Position numbers and translations under genes: made by a program
The notes under the pieces: model-generated
What the model was told of the DNA's origin: nothing
The model's database searches: none
Seen by the model: the letters and a program-made list of their open reading frames with translations, nothing else
In this document: positions 32,547-41,113 of the stretch, piece by piece
Layout: the number at the start of each line of letters is the position of its first letter
How positions within the stretch are numbered: position 1 is the stretch's first letter
NCBI RefSeq assembly: GCF_041912895.1
Contig: NZ_JAYSGI010000004.1
Coordinates: 62,001-126,000, forward strand
From: Pelagerythrobacter sp041912895
Lineage (GTDB): Bacteria > Pseudomonadota > Alphaproteobacteria > Sphingomonadales > Sphingomonadaceae
Reading direction: 5' to 3'
DNA length: 64,000 bases

Positions 32547-33167
32547 GTGGTCGATGTGGAACTGATAGCGGGCGCGGATGATGCCCGGGTGGCCGAATGG
32601 CTCGGCGGCAAGCTCGAAGCGGCGCTTGCAGCGCGCGAGGGGCCGGCGGCGGTGACGATCCCGGGCGGATCAACCCCGTTTCCGATCCTCGAGCGATTGC
32701 GCGATCGTGCGCTCGATTGGTCGCGGCTGCTCGTCTGGCCAGGCGACGACCGGATCGTCCCCGAAGATCATCCCGCGAGCAACACCGGGCGCATTCGCGC
32801 CGCACTCGAACCGCTGGGCGCCGAGGTGGTCACGTTGAGCGAGATGGAGCAGGTGCCGCGGTTCGCGCTCGCGTGGCTCGGCATGGGGGCGGACGGGCAT
32901 GTCGCTTCGCTGTTCCCGAACACCGATCCGCGGGTGGACGATCCCGCGCCGATCCGCCGGCTGACCCCCGATCCGCTGCCGCCCGAAGCGCCGTTCGACC
33001 GCGTGACGCTGACCCTGCCGGCGCTGCTCGCCAGCGATGCGATCATGTTCGTCATCCGCGGCGACGACAAGCGCGCAGTGTTCGAAGCGGCGATGCGCGG
33101 CGAGCACGACCTGCCCGTCGCGCGGCTGCTGGCGGCGGCCGATCAGCCCGTTACGTGCTTCGCCTGA
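32547..33167 (+). CDS. pgl: 6-phosphogluconolactonase
   Basis: The enzyme hydrolyses 6-phosphogluconolactone to 6-phosphogluconate in the oxidative pentose phosphate or Entner-Doudoroff route. The 206-residue product has the glucosamine-6-P isomerase/lactonase fold motifs: AAVTIPGGSTPFPILERL (residues about 34-51), VWPGDDRIVPEDHPASNTGR and LAWLGMGADGHVASLFPNTD. Slightly short for DevB-type Pgl (about 230). The start is GTG at 32547. It overlaps the NUDIX gene by 13 nt. Confidence 0.93.
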   Translation: MVDVELIAGADDARVAEWLGGKLEAALAAREGPAAVTIPGGSTPFPILERLRDRALDWSRLLVWPGDDRIVPEDHPASNTGRIRAALEPLGAEVVTLSEMEQVPRFALAWLGMGADGHVASLFPNTDPRVDDPAPIRRLTPDPLPPEAPFDRVTLTLPALLASDAIMFVIRGDDKRAVFEAAMRGEHDLPVARLLAAADQPVTCFA

Positions 33168-33622
33168 TCCCCGCATCGCTGCACCGCACGGCGCTCCCGC
33201 TCGCCCATGCCGTGCGTGGGCGCTGGCGGCGGATCATGAAGCCGCAACTGCGCGGCTGCGTAGTGATCGCGAGCGATATCGAACACCGGGTCCTGCTCGT
33301 GCGGCTGAGCTACGGCGCGGCCGCCTGGTCGTTTCCCGCGGGCGGCATCCGCCGTGGCGAGGAGCCCGAGCACGCCGCGCGCCGCGAACTCCTGGAAGAA
33401 ACCGGGTGCGAGGCGCATGCGATGACGCTGCTCGGGGTGCAGGAGGAAACCTCGTTCGGCGCGCCGAACCGGGTCCACGTCTTCGCCACGCGCATTTGCG
33501 ACGTGCCCGCCCCCGACCGGCGCGAGGTACTGGAAGCGCGGCTGTTCCCGCCGCATTCGCTGCCCGAGCCGCTCAGCCCGCGCACGCGCAAGCGGCTGGA
33601 ACTGTGGCGCCGCCCGTCATAG
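33155..33622 (+). CDS. NUDIX hydrolase
   Basis: NUDIX enzymes cleave nucleoside diphosphates linked to another group. The 155-residue product has a complete NUDIX box (GGIRRGEEPEHAARRELLEE then TGC at about residues 66-88). The N-terminal leader LRLIPASLHRTALPLAHAVR is common in related sphingomonad proteins and supports the GTG start at 33155 inside the end of pgl. An ATG at 33236 would give a 128-residue core. The substrate is unknown. It converges with dinB, overlapping by 6 nt. Confidence 0.85.
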   Translation: MLRLIPASLHRTALPLAHAVRGRWRRIMKPQLRGCVVIASDIEHRVLLVRLSYGAAAWSFPAGGIRRGEEPEHAARRELLEETGCEAHAMTLLGVQEETSFGAPNRVHVFATRICDVPAPDRREVLEARLFPPHSLPEPLSPRTRKRLELWRRPS

Positions 33623-34762
33623 CAACGAGAGCTGCGCGTCGTCGCGCGGCGGTTCCTTCGCATCGCCGCCTTCGAGGTTCGAGAGCGTGAGCCCCATCAG
33701 CCGGATCGGCAGCGGCAGCGGCAACAGCGCGTCGAGCAGTTCGTGCCCCAGTTTCGCGAATTCGGCCTTGTCGGCGACGTTGTGCGGCAGGCTCTTCGCG
33801 CGGCTGACGATCTGGAAATCGGTGTATTTCATCTTCAGCGTGACCGTGCGCCCTTTCGCCTGCGCCCGCTCGATACTGTCCCACACGATGTCGACGATGG
33901 TGTCGAGCGCCTCGCGCAGCGCGTGCCCGCTGGAAATGTCCTCGCGGTAGGTGCGCTCGCCGCCGACCGACTTGCGGATGCGGTTGGTGCGCACGGGCCG
34001 CAGGTCGATCCCGCGCGCGGCGCGATAGAGATAGTCGGCGAAGCTGCCGAAGTTGGCGCGCAGAAAGGCGATGTCCTTCGCGGCGAGATCGGCCCCGGTT
34101 TCGATCCCCAGGCGCGCCATCTTCTCCGCGCCCTTGGGCCCGACGCCGTGGAAGCGGCGCACCGGCAGCGCGGCAACGAACGCCGCGCCTTCGCCCGGCC
34201 GGATTACGCACAGCCCGTCCGGCTTGTTCTGGTCGCTGGCGATCTTGGCGAGGAACTTGTTGTAGCTGACCCCGGCGCTGGCGGTCAGCCGCGTTTCCTC
34301 GGCGATCGCCGCGCGGATCAACTGCGCGATCCGCGTGGCCGAGCCGATCCCGCGAATGTCGTCGGTCACGTCGAGATAGGCCTCGTCGAGGCTCAGCGGC
34401 TCGACGTGCGGGGTGTAGTGGCGGAAGATCGCGCGAATCTGCTGCGAAACCTCCTTGTAGACCTCGAACCGGTGGCGCACGAAGATCAGGTCGGGGCAGC
34501 GGCGCTTTGCGGTGACCGAAGGCATCGCGCTGCGCACGCCGAACTTGCGCGCCTCGTAGCTCGCCGCCGCGACCACCCCGCGCCCGCCCGATCCGCCGAC
34601 CGCCACCGGCTTCCCGCGCAGCTCGGGATGGTCGCGCTGTTCGACGCTGGCGAAGAAGGCATCCATGTCGACATGGATGATCTTGCGCAGGCCCTGCGCC
34701 TCATCGCCATGGGCATTGCCGGCGTCGTCGCGGGCGTCGTCGTCCGGGGCGGGATCGTCCAT
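33617..34762 (-). CDS. dinB: DNA polymerase IV (Y family)
   Basis: DinB is an error-prone translesion polymerase. The 381-residue protein has catalytic motifs IIHVDMDAFFASVEQ (first Asp, residues about 29-43) and EPLSLDEAYLDVTDD (second Asp-Glu). The thumb helix-hairpin region RRFHGVGPKGAEKMARLGIE and a C-terminal little-finger domain follow. The C-terminal tail (DDAQLSLL) resembles a clamp-binding motif (QLSLL-type), so it should act with the beta clamp. An acidic stretch of about 20 residues precedes the domain. The start at 34762 is the first good ATG; longer frames run into the divergent MFS promoter region. Confidence 0.95.
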   Translation of the reverse strand: MDDPAPDDDARDDAGNAHGDEAQGLRKIIHVDMDAFFASVEQRDHPELRGKPVAVGGSGGRGVVAAASYEARKFGVRSAMPSVTAKRRCPDLIFVRHRFEVYKEVSQQIRAIFRHYTPHVEPLSLDEAYLDVTDDIRGIGSATRIAQLIRAAIAEETRLTASAGVSYNKFLAKIASDQNKPDGLCVIRPGEGAAFVAALPVRRFHGVGPKGAEKMARLGIETGADLAAKDIAFLRANFGSFADYLYRAARGIDLRPVRTNRIRKSVGGERTYREDISSGHALREALDTIVDIVWDSIERAQAKGRTVTLKMKYTDFQIVSRAKSLPHNVADKAEFAKLGHELLDALLPLPLPIRLMGLTLSNLEGGDAKEPPRDDAQLSLL

Positions 34763-34826
34763 CGGGTGCAGATACGCCACCCGGTTGCAAAGCGGAACCG
34801 TTCGGCGCACAGGCGCTTTTGTGCAG

Positions 34827-36110
34827 ATGCGAAATGAAACCCTGACGGCCGATGACGATGACGACGGCGACGTCCGGCGCCCCTCCAGCCTCGCCCGCCA
34901 CCGCCCCGTCGGCGAGCGCGAGCTGATCTGGATGATGGCGATGCTGATGGCGCTCAACGCCTTCGGCATCGATGCGATTCTGCCCGCGCTCGATACCATC
35001 GCGGGCGAACTGGGCGCGCAGGGCAACCAGCGCCAGTTCGTGGTCGGCGTCTACCTGCTCGCGGCGGGCGTGGGCACGCTGATCCCCGGCAGTTTCGCCG
35101 ACCGCTACGGCCGCAGGCCGGTGCTGTTCACTGCGCTCGCCGCCTATATCGCGCTGTCGATCGCCTGCGCGCTGGCGAGCGATTTCGCGACGCTCGTGGT
35201 GCTGCGCGGGCTGCACGGGTTCTGCGCGGCGGGGATCATCGCGCTGCCGCCCGCGATTATCCGCGACCGGGTGGGCGGCGACCGCATGGCCCGGATGATG
35301 AGCCTGATCTTCGTGATCTTCCTGCTCGTGCCCGCCGTCGCGCCCAGTATCGGACAGGGTGTGCTGGTGCTGGCGGGCGACTGGCGCTGGATCTTCGCCG
35401 CGATGGCCGGGGCGGGCATGGTGATGACCGCGTGGGTGTTCTTCCGCCTGCCCGAAACCTTGCACGCCCGCGACCGCCAGCCGATCCACCTCGCCACGAT
35501 CGCGCGCAACATGGTCCGCGCGGTCGCATTGCGCCAGACCATCGGCTACACGATCGGCAGCGCGCTGGTGTTCGGGGGCCTGTTCGGCTTCATCAATTCC
35601 AGCCAGCAGCTAATCGGCGAGGCCTTCGGTGCGGGCGACAGCTTCCCGCTGATCTTCGCGATCTGCGCGGGCTGCATGGCGATCTCCAATTGGTCGAACT
35701 CGCGGATCGTCGAGCGCCATGGTGCGCGCCGGGTCAGCCATGTGGCGCTGTTCGCGTTCATCGCCGTCGCCGCCGCGCAATTGTGGTTCGCCAGCCAGCC
35801 GGACGAGAGCCTGTGGACCTTCGTGCCGCTGATGGCCGCGAACATGAGCCTTCTCGGTTTCATCGGCGCGAACTTCGGCTCGATCGCGATGCAGCCCTTT
35901 CGCCAGATCGCCGGCGCGGCCTCTTCGGCGCAGGGCTTCCTGCGCATGACCAGCGGCGCGGCGCTGGGCTCGGGCATCGGCTATGCCTACGACGGCACCG
36001 CGCGGCCGCTGGCGGCGGCGCTGCTGGTGACGGCGGTGCTGAGCCTGGTGTTCGTGCTGATCAGCGAAAAAGGCGCGCTGTTCGCCCCGCCCGTGCGCGA
36101 CGACGACTGA
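34827..36110 (+). CDS. MFS efflux transporter, Bcr/CflA-like
   Basis: The 427-residue protein is a 12-helix major facilitator. The loop 2-3 motif GSFADRYGRRPVLFTALAAY (residues about 91-110) and the drug-exporter motif in helix 5 (VPAVAPSIGQGVLVLAGDWR) place it among Bcr/CflA-type drug:proton antiporters. An acidic N-terminal tail (DDDDDGD) precedes helix 1. It diverges from dinB with only 64 nt between the starts. The substrate is unknown. Confidence 0.88.
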   Translation: MRNETLTADDDDDGDVRRPSSLARHRPVGERELIWMMAMLMALNAFGIDAILPALDTIAGELGAQGNQRQFVVGVYLLAAGVGTLIPGSFADRYGRRPVLFTALAAYIALSIACALASDFATLVVLRGLHGFCAAGIIALPPAIIRDRVGGDRMARMMSLIFVIFLLVPAVAPSIGQGVLVLAGDWRWIFAAMAGAGMVMTAWVFFRLPETLHARDRQPIHLATIARNMVRAVALRQTIGYTIGSALVFGGLFGFINSSQQLIGEAFGAGDSFPLIFAICAGCMAISNWSNSRIVERHGARRVSHVALFAFIAVAAAQLWFASQPDESLWTFVPLMAANMSLLGFIGANFGSIAMQPFRQIAGAASSAQGFLRMTSGAALGSGIGYAYDGTARPLAAALLVTAVLSLVFVLISEKGALFAPPVRDDD

Positions 36111-36167
36111 GCGCCGCGACTTTCGACGAAGCACGGACGGCGCGTGGGCCGTTTATAACCAGGGGAT

Positions 36168-36254
36168 TGGTGCGGTCGAGAAGACTCGAACTTCCACGGG
36201 CTTTCGCCCACAACGACCTCAACGTTGCGCGTCTACCAGTTCCGCCACGACCGC
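36168..36254 (-). tRNA. tRNA-Leu (anticodon GAG)
   Basis: The minus strand folds as an 87-nt class II tRNA with a 7-bp acceptor stem (GCGGTCG / CGACCGC). The D-arm segment is TGGCGGAACTGGTAGACGC, typical of leucine tRNAs. The anticodon GAG lies in the loop TTGAGGT, the variable arm is long (GTGGGCGAAAGCCCGT) and the T-loop is GTTCGAGTC. The discriminator base is A and the 3' CCA is encoded. It reads CUC/CUU codons. Confidence 0.95.
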
Positions 36255-36383
36255 ACTCAGTCACAAGGGCGCGGGAGGCGCCCCGGGGGGTAGGCGCGCG
36301 CCACTAGCAACAGGCTGCGGGCTCCGCAAGCGGTTTGACGCGAGGCTACGCGCATTGGGCCGACGAGGCCGGGCGCGTTGGAG

Positions 36384-37175
36384 TTATCGGCCGGGCTTCC
36401 AGCCGATTTCGGCGAACTTGGCGGACTTGGGAACGTCGGTCACCGCTTCGTTTATCGTCATGCTCTCGCCCGGCGCGAGGCGCGGCTGCGGCGGGGCGAC
36501 TTCCCAGCTGTAGACGATCCGGTCGCGCGCATCGCGCATCACGATGAGGATCGAAGGCACGCTGCGCGTCTCGCGACCGACGTTGGTGATCGTGCCGCTC
36601 GCGCCGAAGAATTCGGTGCCGTTGGGCAGCGTGCGCCGGTCCTGCTGGTCGGCCGGAAATTCGAGCACGAGGTCGGGCTGCTCCACCGCGAAGGTCGGGC
36701 GGCTGACCGGAACCCAGTCGGGCAGGCCCCAGTAGCTGACCGCGGCGATCGTACCGAGCGCGAGCACCGCGAACGCCGCGGCGGCGGCGGTCCATATCCG
36801 TAGCCGGTTGCGCCGCGGGCGAAAGGGCGGCTCGGCGGCGAAGGGGGAATAGCCATCGTCGGTGGCCTCGTCAGCAGGTGGGGCAGGCGATTCGTCCGGC
36901 AATGGTTCGCCGGCGTGATCCTCCGGCGGGGGCGGTGGGGCGGTGACGGGCTCCTCGACAGCCTCCGGCACGGGAGCCGCTTGCGGAACGGGCTCCGGGA
37001 CAGGCGCAGGAGGGGGTGGTGGCGGGGCGACCGGAGCTGGCGGCAGGTCCGCGCCGCTGCCTTCCTGGAACCAGCTGTGCCGGCATTTCGCGCAGCGAAC
37101 CGTCCGTCCGTCCACGCCGATGGCGCTGTCTGGAACCACATAGCGCGTTGCGCAGGCGGGACAGGCGATGATCAT
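36384..37175 (-). CDS. Zinc-ribbon membrane protein (MJ0042/DUF3426 type)
   Basis: The 263-residue product begins with an MJ0042-type zinc ribbon, two CxxC pairs (CPACATRYVVPDSAIGV, then VRCAKCRHSWF; residues 5-38). A Pro-rich linker (about 45-110), one membrane helix (about 127-150) and a C-terminal beta domain of DUF3426 type (about 165-260) follow. Such proteins are common beside ftsE in alphaproteobacteria and are of unknown function. It diverges from ftsE. The ATG at 37175 starts directly before the first CxxC; a longer frame upstream adds nothing conserved. Confidence 0.82.
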   Translation of the reverse strand: MIIACPACATRYVVPDSAIGVDGRTVRCAKCRHSWFQEGSGADLPPAPVAPPPPPPAPVPEPVPQAAPVPEAVEEPVTAPPPPPEDHAGEPLPDESPAPPADEATDDGYSPFAAEPPFRPRRNRLRIWTAAAAAFAVLALGTIAAVSYWGLPDWVPVSRPTFAVEQPDLVLEFPADQQDRRTLPNGTEFFGASGTITNVGRETRSVPSILIVMRDARDRIVYSWEVAPPQPRLAPGESMTINEAVTDVPKSAKFAEIGWKPGR

Positions 37176-37331
37176 TGCAATCTCGGTTCTTACGGCGCGG
37201 TGCGAATCGCAACAAGGCTCGCCCGGCGTGGAGGAGGCGTGCGAGCGGCTTTTTTCCACATCGAAGCGCCGCTATAGCCGCGCGCAGATGCCGATTTGCC
37301 TTCTCCCGACCGCGCGACCCCCGTTTCGCCC

Positions 37332-38066
37332 ATGACCGATCCCGATGCGGAGATCGTCGCGTTCGACAACGTCGGGCTGCGCTACGGCACCGACGGCGAG
37401 GTGCTGCGCGACGTTTCGTTCACGCTTTTTCCCGGCAGCTTCTATTTCCTCACCGGGGCGAGCGGGGCGGGCAAGACCTCGCTGCTCAAGCTGCTCTACC
37501 TCGCGCAGCGTCCATCGCGCGGAGCGATCCGGATGTTCGGCACCGACGTCATCACCCTGCCGCGCGCGCGCCTGCCCGCGTTCCGCCGGCGGCTGGGCGT
37601 CGTGTTTCAGGATTTCCGCCTCGTGCCGCACCTCTCGGCGTTCGACAACGTCGCGCTGCCGCTGCGCGTCTCGGGCGTGCCGGAAGCCGATGTGGCGCGG
37701 CCGGTCGCCGACATGCTCGACTGGGTCGGGCTGACCCACCGGCACCACGCTCGGCCAGCCACGCTCTCGGGCGGTGAACAGCAGCGCGTGGCGATCGCGC
37801 GCGCGGTGATCGGCCGGCCCGACATGCTGGTGGCGGACGAGCCGACCGGCAACGTCGATCCCGACATGGCGCTGAAGCTGCTGCGCCTGTTCGAGGCGCT
37901 CAACCGGCTCGGCACCACGGTCGTCGTCGCGACCCACGATGTTCACCTGCTGAAGAAAGTGCCCGATTCGCTGATCATGCGGCTCGACCGGGGGCGCCTG
38001 TCCGATCCCACCGGCGCGCTGCGCTATCCGCCGCGCGCCGCGCGCCGCGATGGAGTGCAGCCGTGA
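37332..38066 (+). CDS. ftsE: FtsE, cell-division ABC ATPase
   Basis: FtsE with FtsX controls peptidoglycan hydrolases at the septum. The 244-residue protein has Walker A GASGAGKT, the Q-loop VVFQDFRLVPHLSAFDNVAL, the signature LSGGEQQRVAIARAV, Walker B MLVADEPTGNVD and the switch His (VVATHD). All catalytic motifs are intact. The ATG at 37332 is used; a TTG 36 nt upstream is unlikely. It overlaps ftsX by 4 nt. Confidence 0.95.
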   Translation: MTDPDAEIVAFDNVGLRYGTDGEVLRDVSFTLFPGSFYFLTGASGAGKTSLLKLLYLAQRPSRGAIRMFGTDVITLPRARLPAFRRRLGVVFQDFRLVPHLSAFDNVALPLRVSGVPEADVARPVADMLDWVGLTHRHHARPATLSGGEQQRVAIARAVIGRPDMLVADEPTGNVDPDMALKLLRLFEALNRLGTTVVVATHDVHLLKKVPDSLIMRLDRGRLSDPTGALRYPPRAARRDGVQP

Positions 38067-38995
38067 AGCGGCCCCCGGTGCTCGATCGTGCGCTCGGCCG
38101 CGGACGGGCGAAGTTCGGCGGCGAGCGCGCCGCGCGGCTGGTGCCGCAGGCGCGCCTTTCCGGGCCGATGCCGTGGGTGATCGCGATCATGGTCGCGCTG
38201 ACGGTGATCGCCGCGGCGGGCGGCCTCGCGCTGCAGAACATGACCGAGGCCGCGCGCGCGGAGCTTTCCGGCGGCGCGACCGTGCAGGTGGTGGAGGCCG
38301 GGCCCGCCGAGCGCGAGCGGCAGGCACGGGCCGCCGAGCGCGTGCTCGCCGCCGCGCCCGAAGTGGCCAGCCACCGGCGCGTGCCCGAGAGCGAGCTGGA
38401 GGCGCTGCTCGAACCGTGGCTCGGCGTCGGGGCGGAGGATGCCACCGTGCCGGTCCCGGCGCTGATCGATGTGCGGCTGCGCGGCGCGGCCGACGATGCC
38501 GCGATCGCACGGCTCCAGGCGCGGCTGGTGCAAACCGCACCGGGCGCCCGGGTCGATGCGCAATCGGGCTGGCTGCAGCCGGTGTTCGGCGCGATCGCTT
38601 CGCTCCAGTGGCTGGCGATCGCGCTGGTCGTGCTGCTCGCGCTGACGAGCGCGGCGGCGGTGTGGCTCGCGGCGCGCTCGGCGCTGGGCGGCAACCGCGA
38701 CACGATCGAGATCGTCCACCTGCTCGGCGGGACGGACGCGCAGATCGCGCGCATCTTCCAGCGCTCGATCGGCTACGACGCGGTGCTCGGCGGCGTGGTG
38801 GGTTTGGCGATCGGCACCGTCGCGACGACTTTGCTGGGCCGGCAGTTCGCCGCGCTCGGCTCGGGCATGATCGCAGGCGGCGGGCTGTCGGTGACCGACT
38901 GGATCGCACTCGCGGCGATTCCGCTCGCCGGGGTCGGCATCGCGATGGCGACTGCGCGGCTGACGGTGCTCGCGGCGCTGAGGCGGATCCTGTGA
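38063..38995 (+). CDS. ftsX: FtsX, cell-division ABC permease
   Basis: FtsX is the membrane partner of FtsE. The 310-residue product has an N-terminal helix (about residues 35-57), a periplasmic domain (about 58-175) and three C-terminal helices with the FtsX segment IEIVHLLGGTDAQIARIFQR (about 214-233). These are typical. It overlaps ftsE and the following gene by 4 nt each, forming one operon. Confidence 0.92.
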   Translation: MKRPPVLDRALGRGRAKFGGERAARLVPQARLSGPMPWVIAIMVALTVIAAAGGLALQNMTEAARAELSGGATVQVVEAGPAERERQARAAERVLAAAPEVASHRRVPESELEALLEPWLGVGAEDATVPVPALIDVRLRGAADDAAIARLQARLVQTAPGARVDAQSGWLQPVFGAIASLQWLAIALVVLLALTSAAAVWLAARSALGGNRDTIEIVHLLGGTDAQIARIFQRSIGYDAVLGGVVGLAIGTVATTLLGRQFAALGSGMIAGGGLSVTDWIALAAIPLAGVGIAMATARLTVLAALRRIL

Positions 38996-39519
38996 TCCGC
39001 CGGGCCGCCGCCGCCGTGCTCATCGCATGGGCGCTGGGCTTCCTGTGGTTCGCGGTCGCGCTGCCGGGCCCGGCGGGCGCGGCGCGCACCGATGCGGTGA
39101 TCGTGCCCACCGGCGCGGCGGGCCGGATCGAGCGCGGGCTGGCGGTGCTGGGATCGGGCGAGGCGCGGGCCATGCTCGTCACCGGCGTCGATCCCGAAGT
39201 GAAGCCGGCCGAGTTCGCCGAGCAGTTCGGCGTGCCGATGGACGTGATGGAATGCTGCGTCTCGCTCGGCTTCGCGGCGGTCGACACGCGCAGCAACGCC
39301 ACCGAAACCGCACGCTGGGTCTCGCGCCGCCGGGTGCGCTCGCTGCGCCTCGTCACCACCGACTGGCACATGCGCCGCGCGGCGGGCGAGATCGCCGAGG
39401 CCCTGCCCGACGGGGTCGAGGTGGTGCGCGACGCCGTGCCCTCGCAACCCTCGCTGCGCATCCTCGTGCTCGAATATCACAAGCTGCTCGCCAGCACCGC
39501 GGCGCGGATCGTGGCATGA
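38992..39519 (+). CDS. YdcF/SanA-like DUF218 membrane protein
   Basis: The 175-residue product has an N-terminal membrane anchor (residues about 4-25) and a DUF218 domain: DAVIVPTGAAGRIERGLAVL (residues about 34-53), RAMLVTGVDPEV, then ATETARWVSRRRVRSLRLVT and DWHMRRAA. Relatives (YdcF, SanA, ElyC) act in the cell envelope. GTG at 38992 overlaps the ftsX stop. It is co-transcribed with ftsEX and plsC, which agrees with an envelope role; the substrate is unknown. Confidence 0.85.
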   Translation: MIRRAAAAVLIAWALGFLWFAVALPGPAGAARTDAVIVPTGAAGRIERGLAVLGSGEARAMLVTGVDPEVKPAEFAEQFGVPMDVMECCVSLGFAAVDTRSNATETARWVSRRRVRSLRLVTTDWHMRRAAGEIAEALPDGVEVVRDAVPSQPSLRILVLEYHKLLASTAARIVA

Positions 39520-40214
39520 CCCTGCTGCGCAATCTCGCCTTCTATCTCGCGTTCTACCTCGGCAGCGTGGCCTATGTGCTCGCCGCGGTGATCGCCGCGC
39601 CGTTGAGCCGCCCGGCGCTGGGCAAGGTCGTGGCGGGCTGGTGCGGCTTCCACAGAGGCTGCGCGCGCGCGTTTCTCGGCATCCGGGTGCGCGTGGAAGG
39701 CGCGCCGATCGCGGGCCCCGCGCTCTACGCCGTCCGGCACGAGAGCTTCTTCGAGGCGATCGACGCGCCGTGCCTGTTCGAATGGCCGGTGCCGTTCGCC
39801 AAGCGCGAGCTGTTCGGCATCCCCGGCTGGGGGCGGGCGGCGGCGGCCTACGGCTGCGTGCCGGTGGCGCGCGACGGCGGCGCGCGGACACTACGCGCGA
39901 TGGTCTCGGCGGCGCGGGCCTACTCGGCGCAGGGCCGCCCGCTAGTGATCTTTCCCGAAGGCACCCGCGTACCGCACGGCGAGCGCCACGCACTGCAAGC
40001 GGGCTTCGCGGGCCTCTACAAGCTGCTCGGCCTGCCGGTGGTGCCAGTCGCGGTGAACAGCGGCCCGCTCTATCACCGCCACCTCAAGCGGGCGGGCACG
40101 ATCACCTATCGCTTTGGCGATGCGATCGAACCGGGCCTGCCGCGCGCCGAAGTGGAAACGCGCGTGACCGAGGCGATCAACGCGCTGAACGGGATCGAGC
40201 CTGCCGCTCAGTGA
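39516..40214 (+). CDS. plsC: 1-acyl-sn-glycerol-3-phosphate acyltransferase
   Basis: PlsC adds the second acyl chain in phosphatidic acid synthesis. The 232-residue protein has an N-terminal hydrophobic helix (about 7-30) and the acyltransferase motifs. Motif I is RHESFFEAID, where the usual HX4D is HX4E, a variant also found in other PlsC-type proteins. FPEGTRVPHGER (motif III, residues about 146-157) and VPVAVNSGPLY (motif IV) follow. It is the last gene of the ftsEX operon (ATGA overlap) and converges with tyrA, overlapping by 7 nt. Confidence 0.92.
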   Translation: MTLLRNLAFYLAFYLGSVAYVLAAVIAAPLSRPALGKVVAGWCGFHRGCARAFLGIRVRVEGAPIAGPALYAVRHESFFEAIDAPCLFEWPVPFAKRELFGIPGWGRAAAAYGCVPVARDGGARTLRAMVSAARAYSAQGRPLVIFPEGTRVPHGERHALQAGFAGLYKLLGLPVVPVAVNSGPLYHRHLKRAGTITYRFGDAIEPGLPRAEVETRVTEAINALNGIEPAAQ

Positions 40215-41113
40215 TCCGCGCGGCCGAAGTCGGGGCGGGCGTCGTCCTGGCCTTGTTCGACGATCGAGCGGCGGATGTCGCGGGTGCGGGTGAAGAGGTC
40301 GAACAGCGCCTCGCCGTCGTCGCGGCGGATCGCGCGCTGGAGCGCGGTCAGGTCTTCGGTGAAGCGGCCAAGCATTTCGAGCACCGCGTCGCGGTTGGTC
40401 AGGAACACGTCGCGCCACATCGTCGGGTCGCTCGCGGCGATGCGGGTGAAATCGCGGAAGCCGCCGGCCGAATACTTGATGACCTCGCTGCGGGTCACGT
40501 CCTCGAGGTCCGACGCGGTGCCGACGATGGTGTAGGCTATCAGGTGCGGGATATGGCTGGTGACCGCGAGCACGAGATCGTGGTGCGCGGCGTCCATCGT
40601 CTCGACCTTCGCGCCGAGCGCTTCCCAGAAGGTGGATAGCTGCGCCACCGCCGCCGGGTCGGCGTCGGCGGGCGGGGTGAGGATGCACCAGCGGCGGTGG
40701 AACAGGCTGGCAAAGCCCGCGTCCGGCCCGCTGCGTTCGGTGCCTGCAACCGGGTGTGCAGGGATCACGCAGCGGCCCGGCAGTGCCTCGGCGAGCGCTT
40801 GGCCGACCGACTGCTTGGACGAGCCGACATCGCTGACGATCGCGGGTTCGGGCAGGGCGGCTGCGAACGAGCGTGCCGCCGCGCCCATCGCGCCGACGGG
40901 CACGCAGAGCACGACGAGGTCGGCCTCTGCCACCGCGTCCTCTGGCGTGTCGCAGACGGTGCCGACGAGGCCGCGTTCGGCGGCGCGGCGGCGCACGTCG
41001 GGGTCGGCGTCGTAGCCGGTGGTGGCGACGCCGGGCAGGTGCTCGGCCACCGCGAGGCCGACCGAGCCGCCGAGCAGGCCGAGGCCGATGATCGCAACGC
41101 GCTCGATGCTCAT
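40208..41113 (-). CDS. tyrA: Prephenate/arogenate dehydrogenase
   Basis: The enzyme oxidatively decarboxylates prephenate or arogenate in tyrosine synthesis. The 301-residue product has the NAD(P)-binding start RVAIIGLGLLGGSVGLAVAE, the substrate segment VSDVGSSKQSV, and AHPVAGTERSGPDAGFASLF, with the His and Arg used in catalysis and binding. A C-terminal helical dimerisation domain follows. No chorismate mutase or ACT domain is fused. It is coupled to hisC by ATGA, an arrangement common in alphaproteobacteria. Confidence 0.94.
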   Translation of the reverse strand: MSIERVAIIGLGLLGGSVGLAVAEHLPGVATTGYDADPDVRRRAAERGLVGTVCDTPEDAVAEADLVVLCVPVGAMGAAARSFAAALPEPAIVSDVGSSKQSVGQALAEALPGRCVIPAHPVAGTERSGPDAGFASLFHRRWCILTPPADADPAAVAQLSTFWEALGAKVETMDAAHHDLVLAVTSHIPHLIAYTIVGTASDLEDVTRSEVIKYSAGGFRDFTRIAASDPTMWRDVFLTNRDAVLEMLGRFTEDLTALQRAIRRDDGEALFDLFTRTRDIRRSIVEQGQDDARPDFGRADH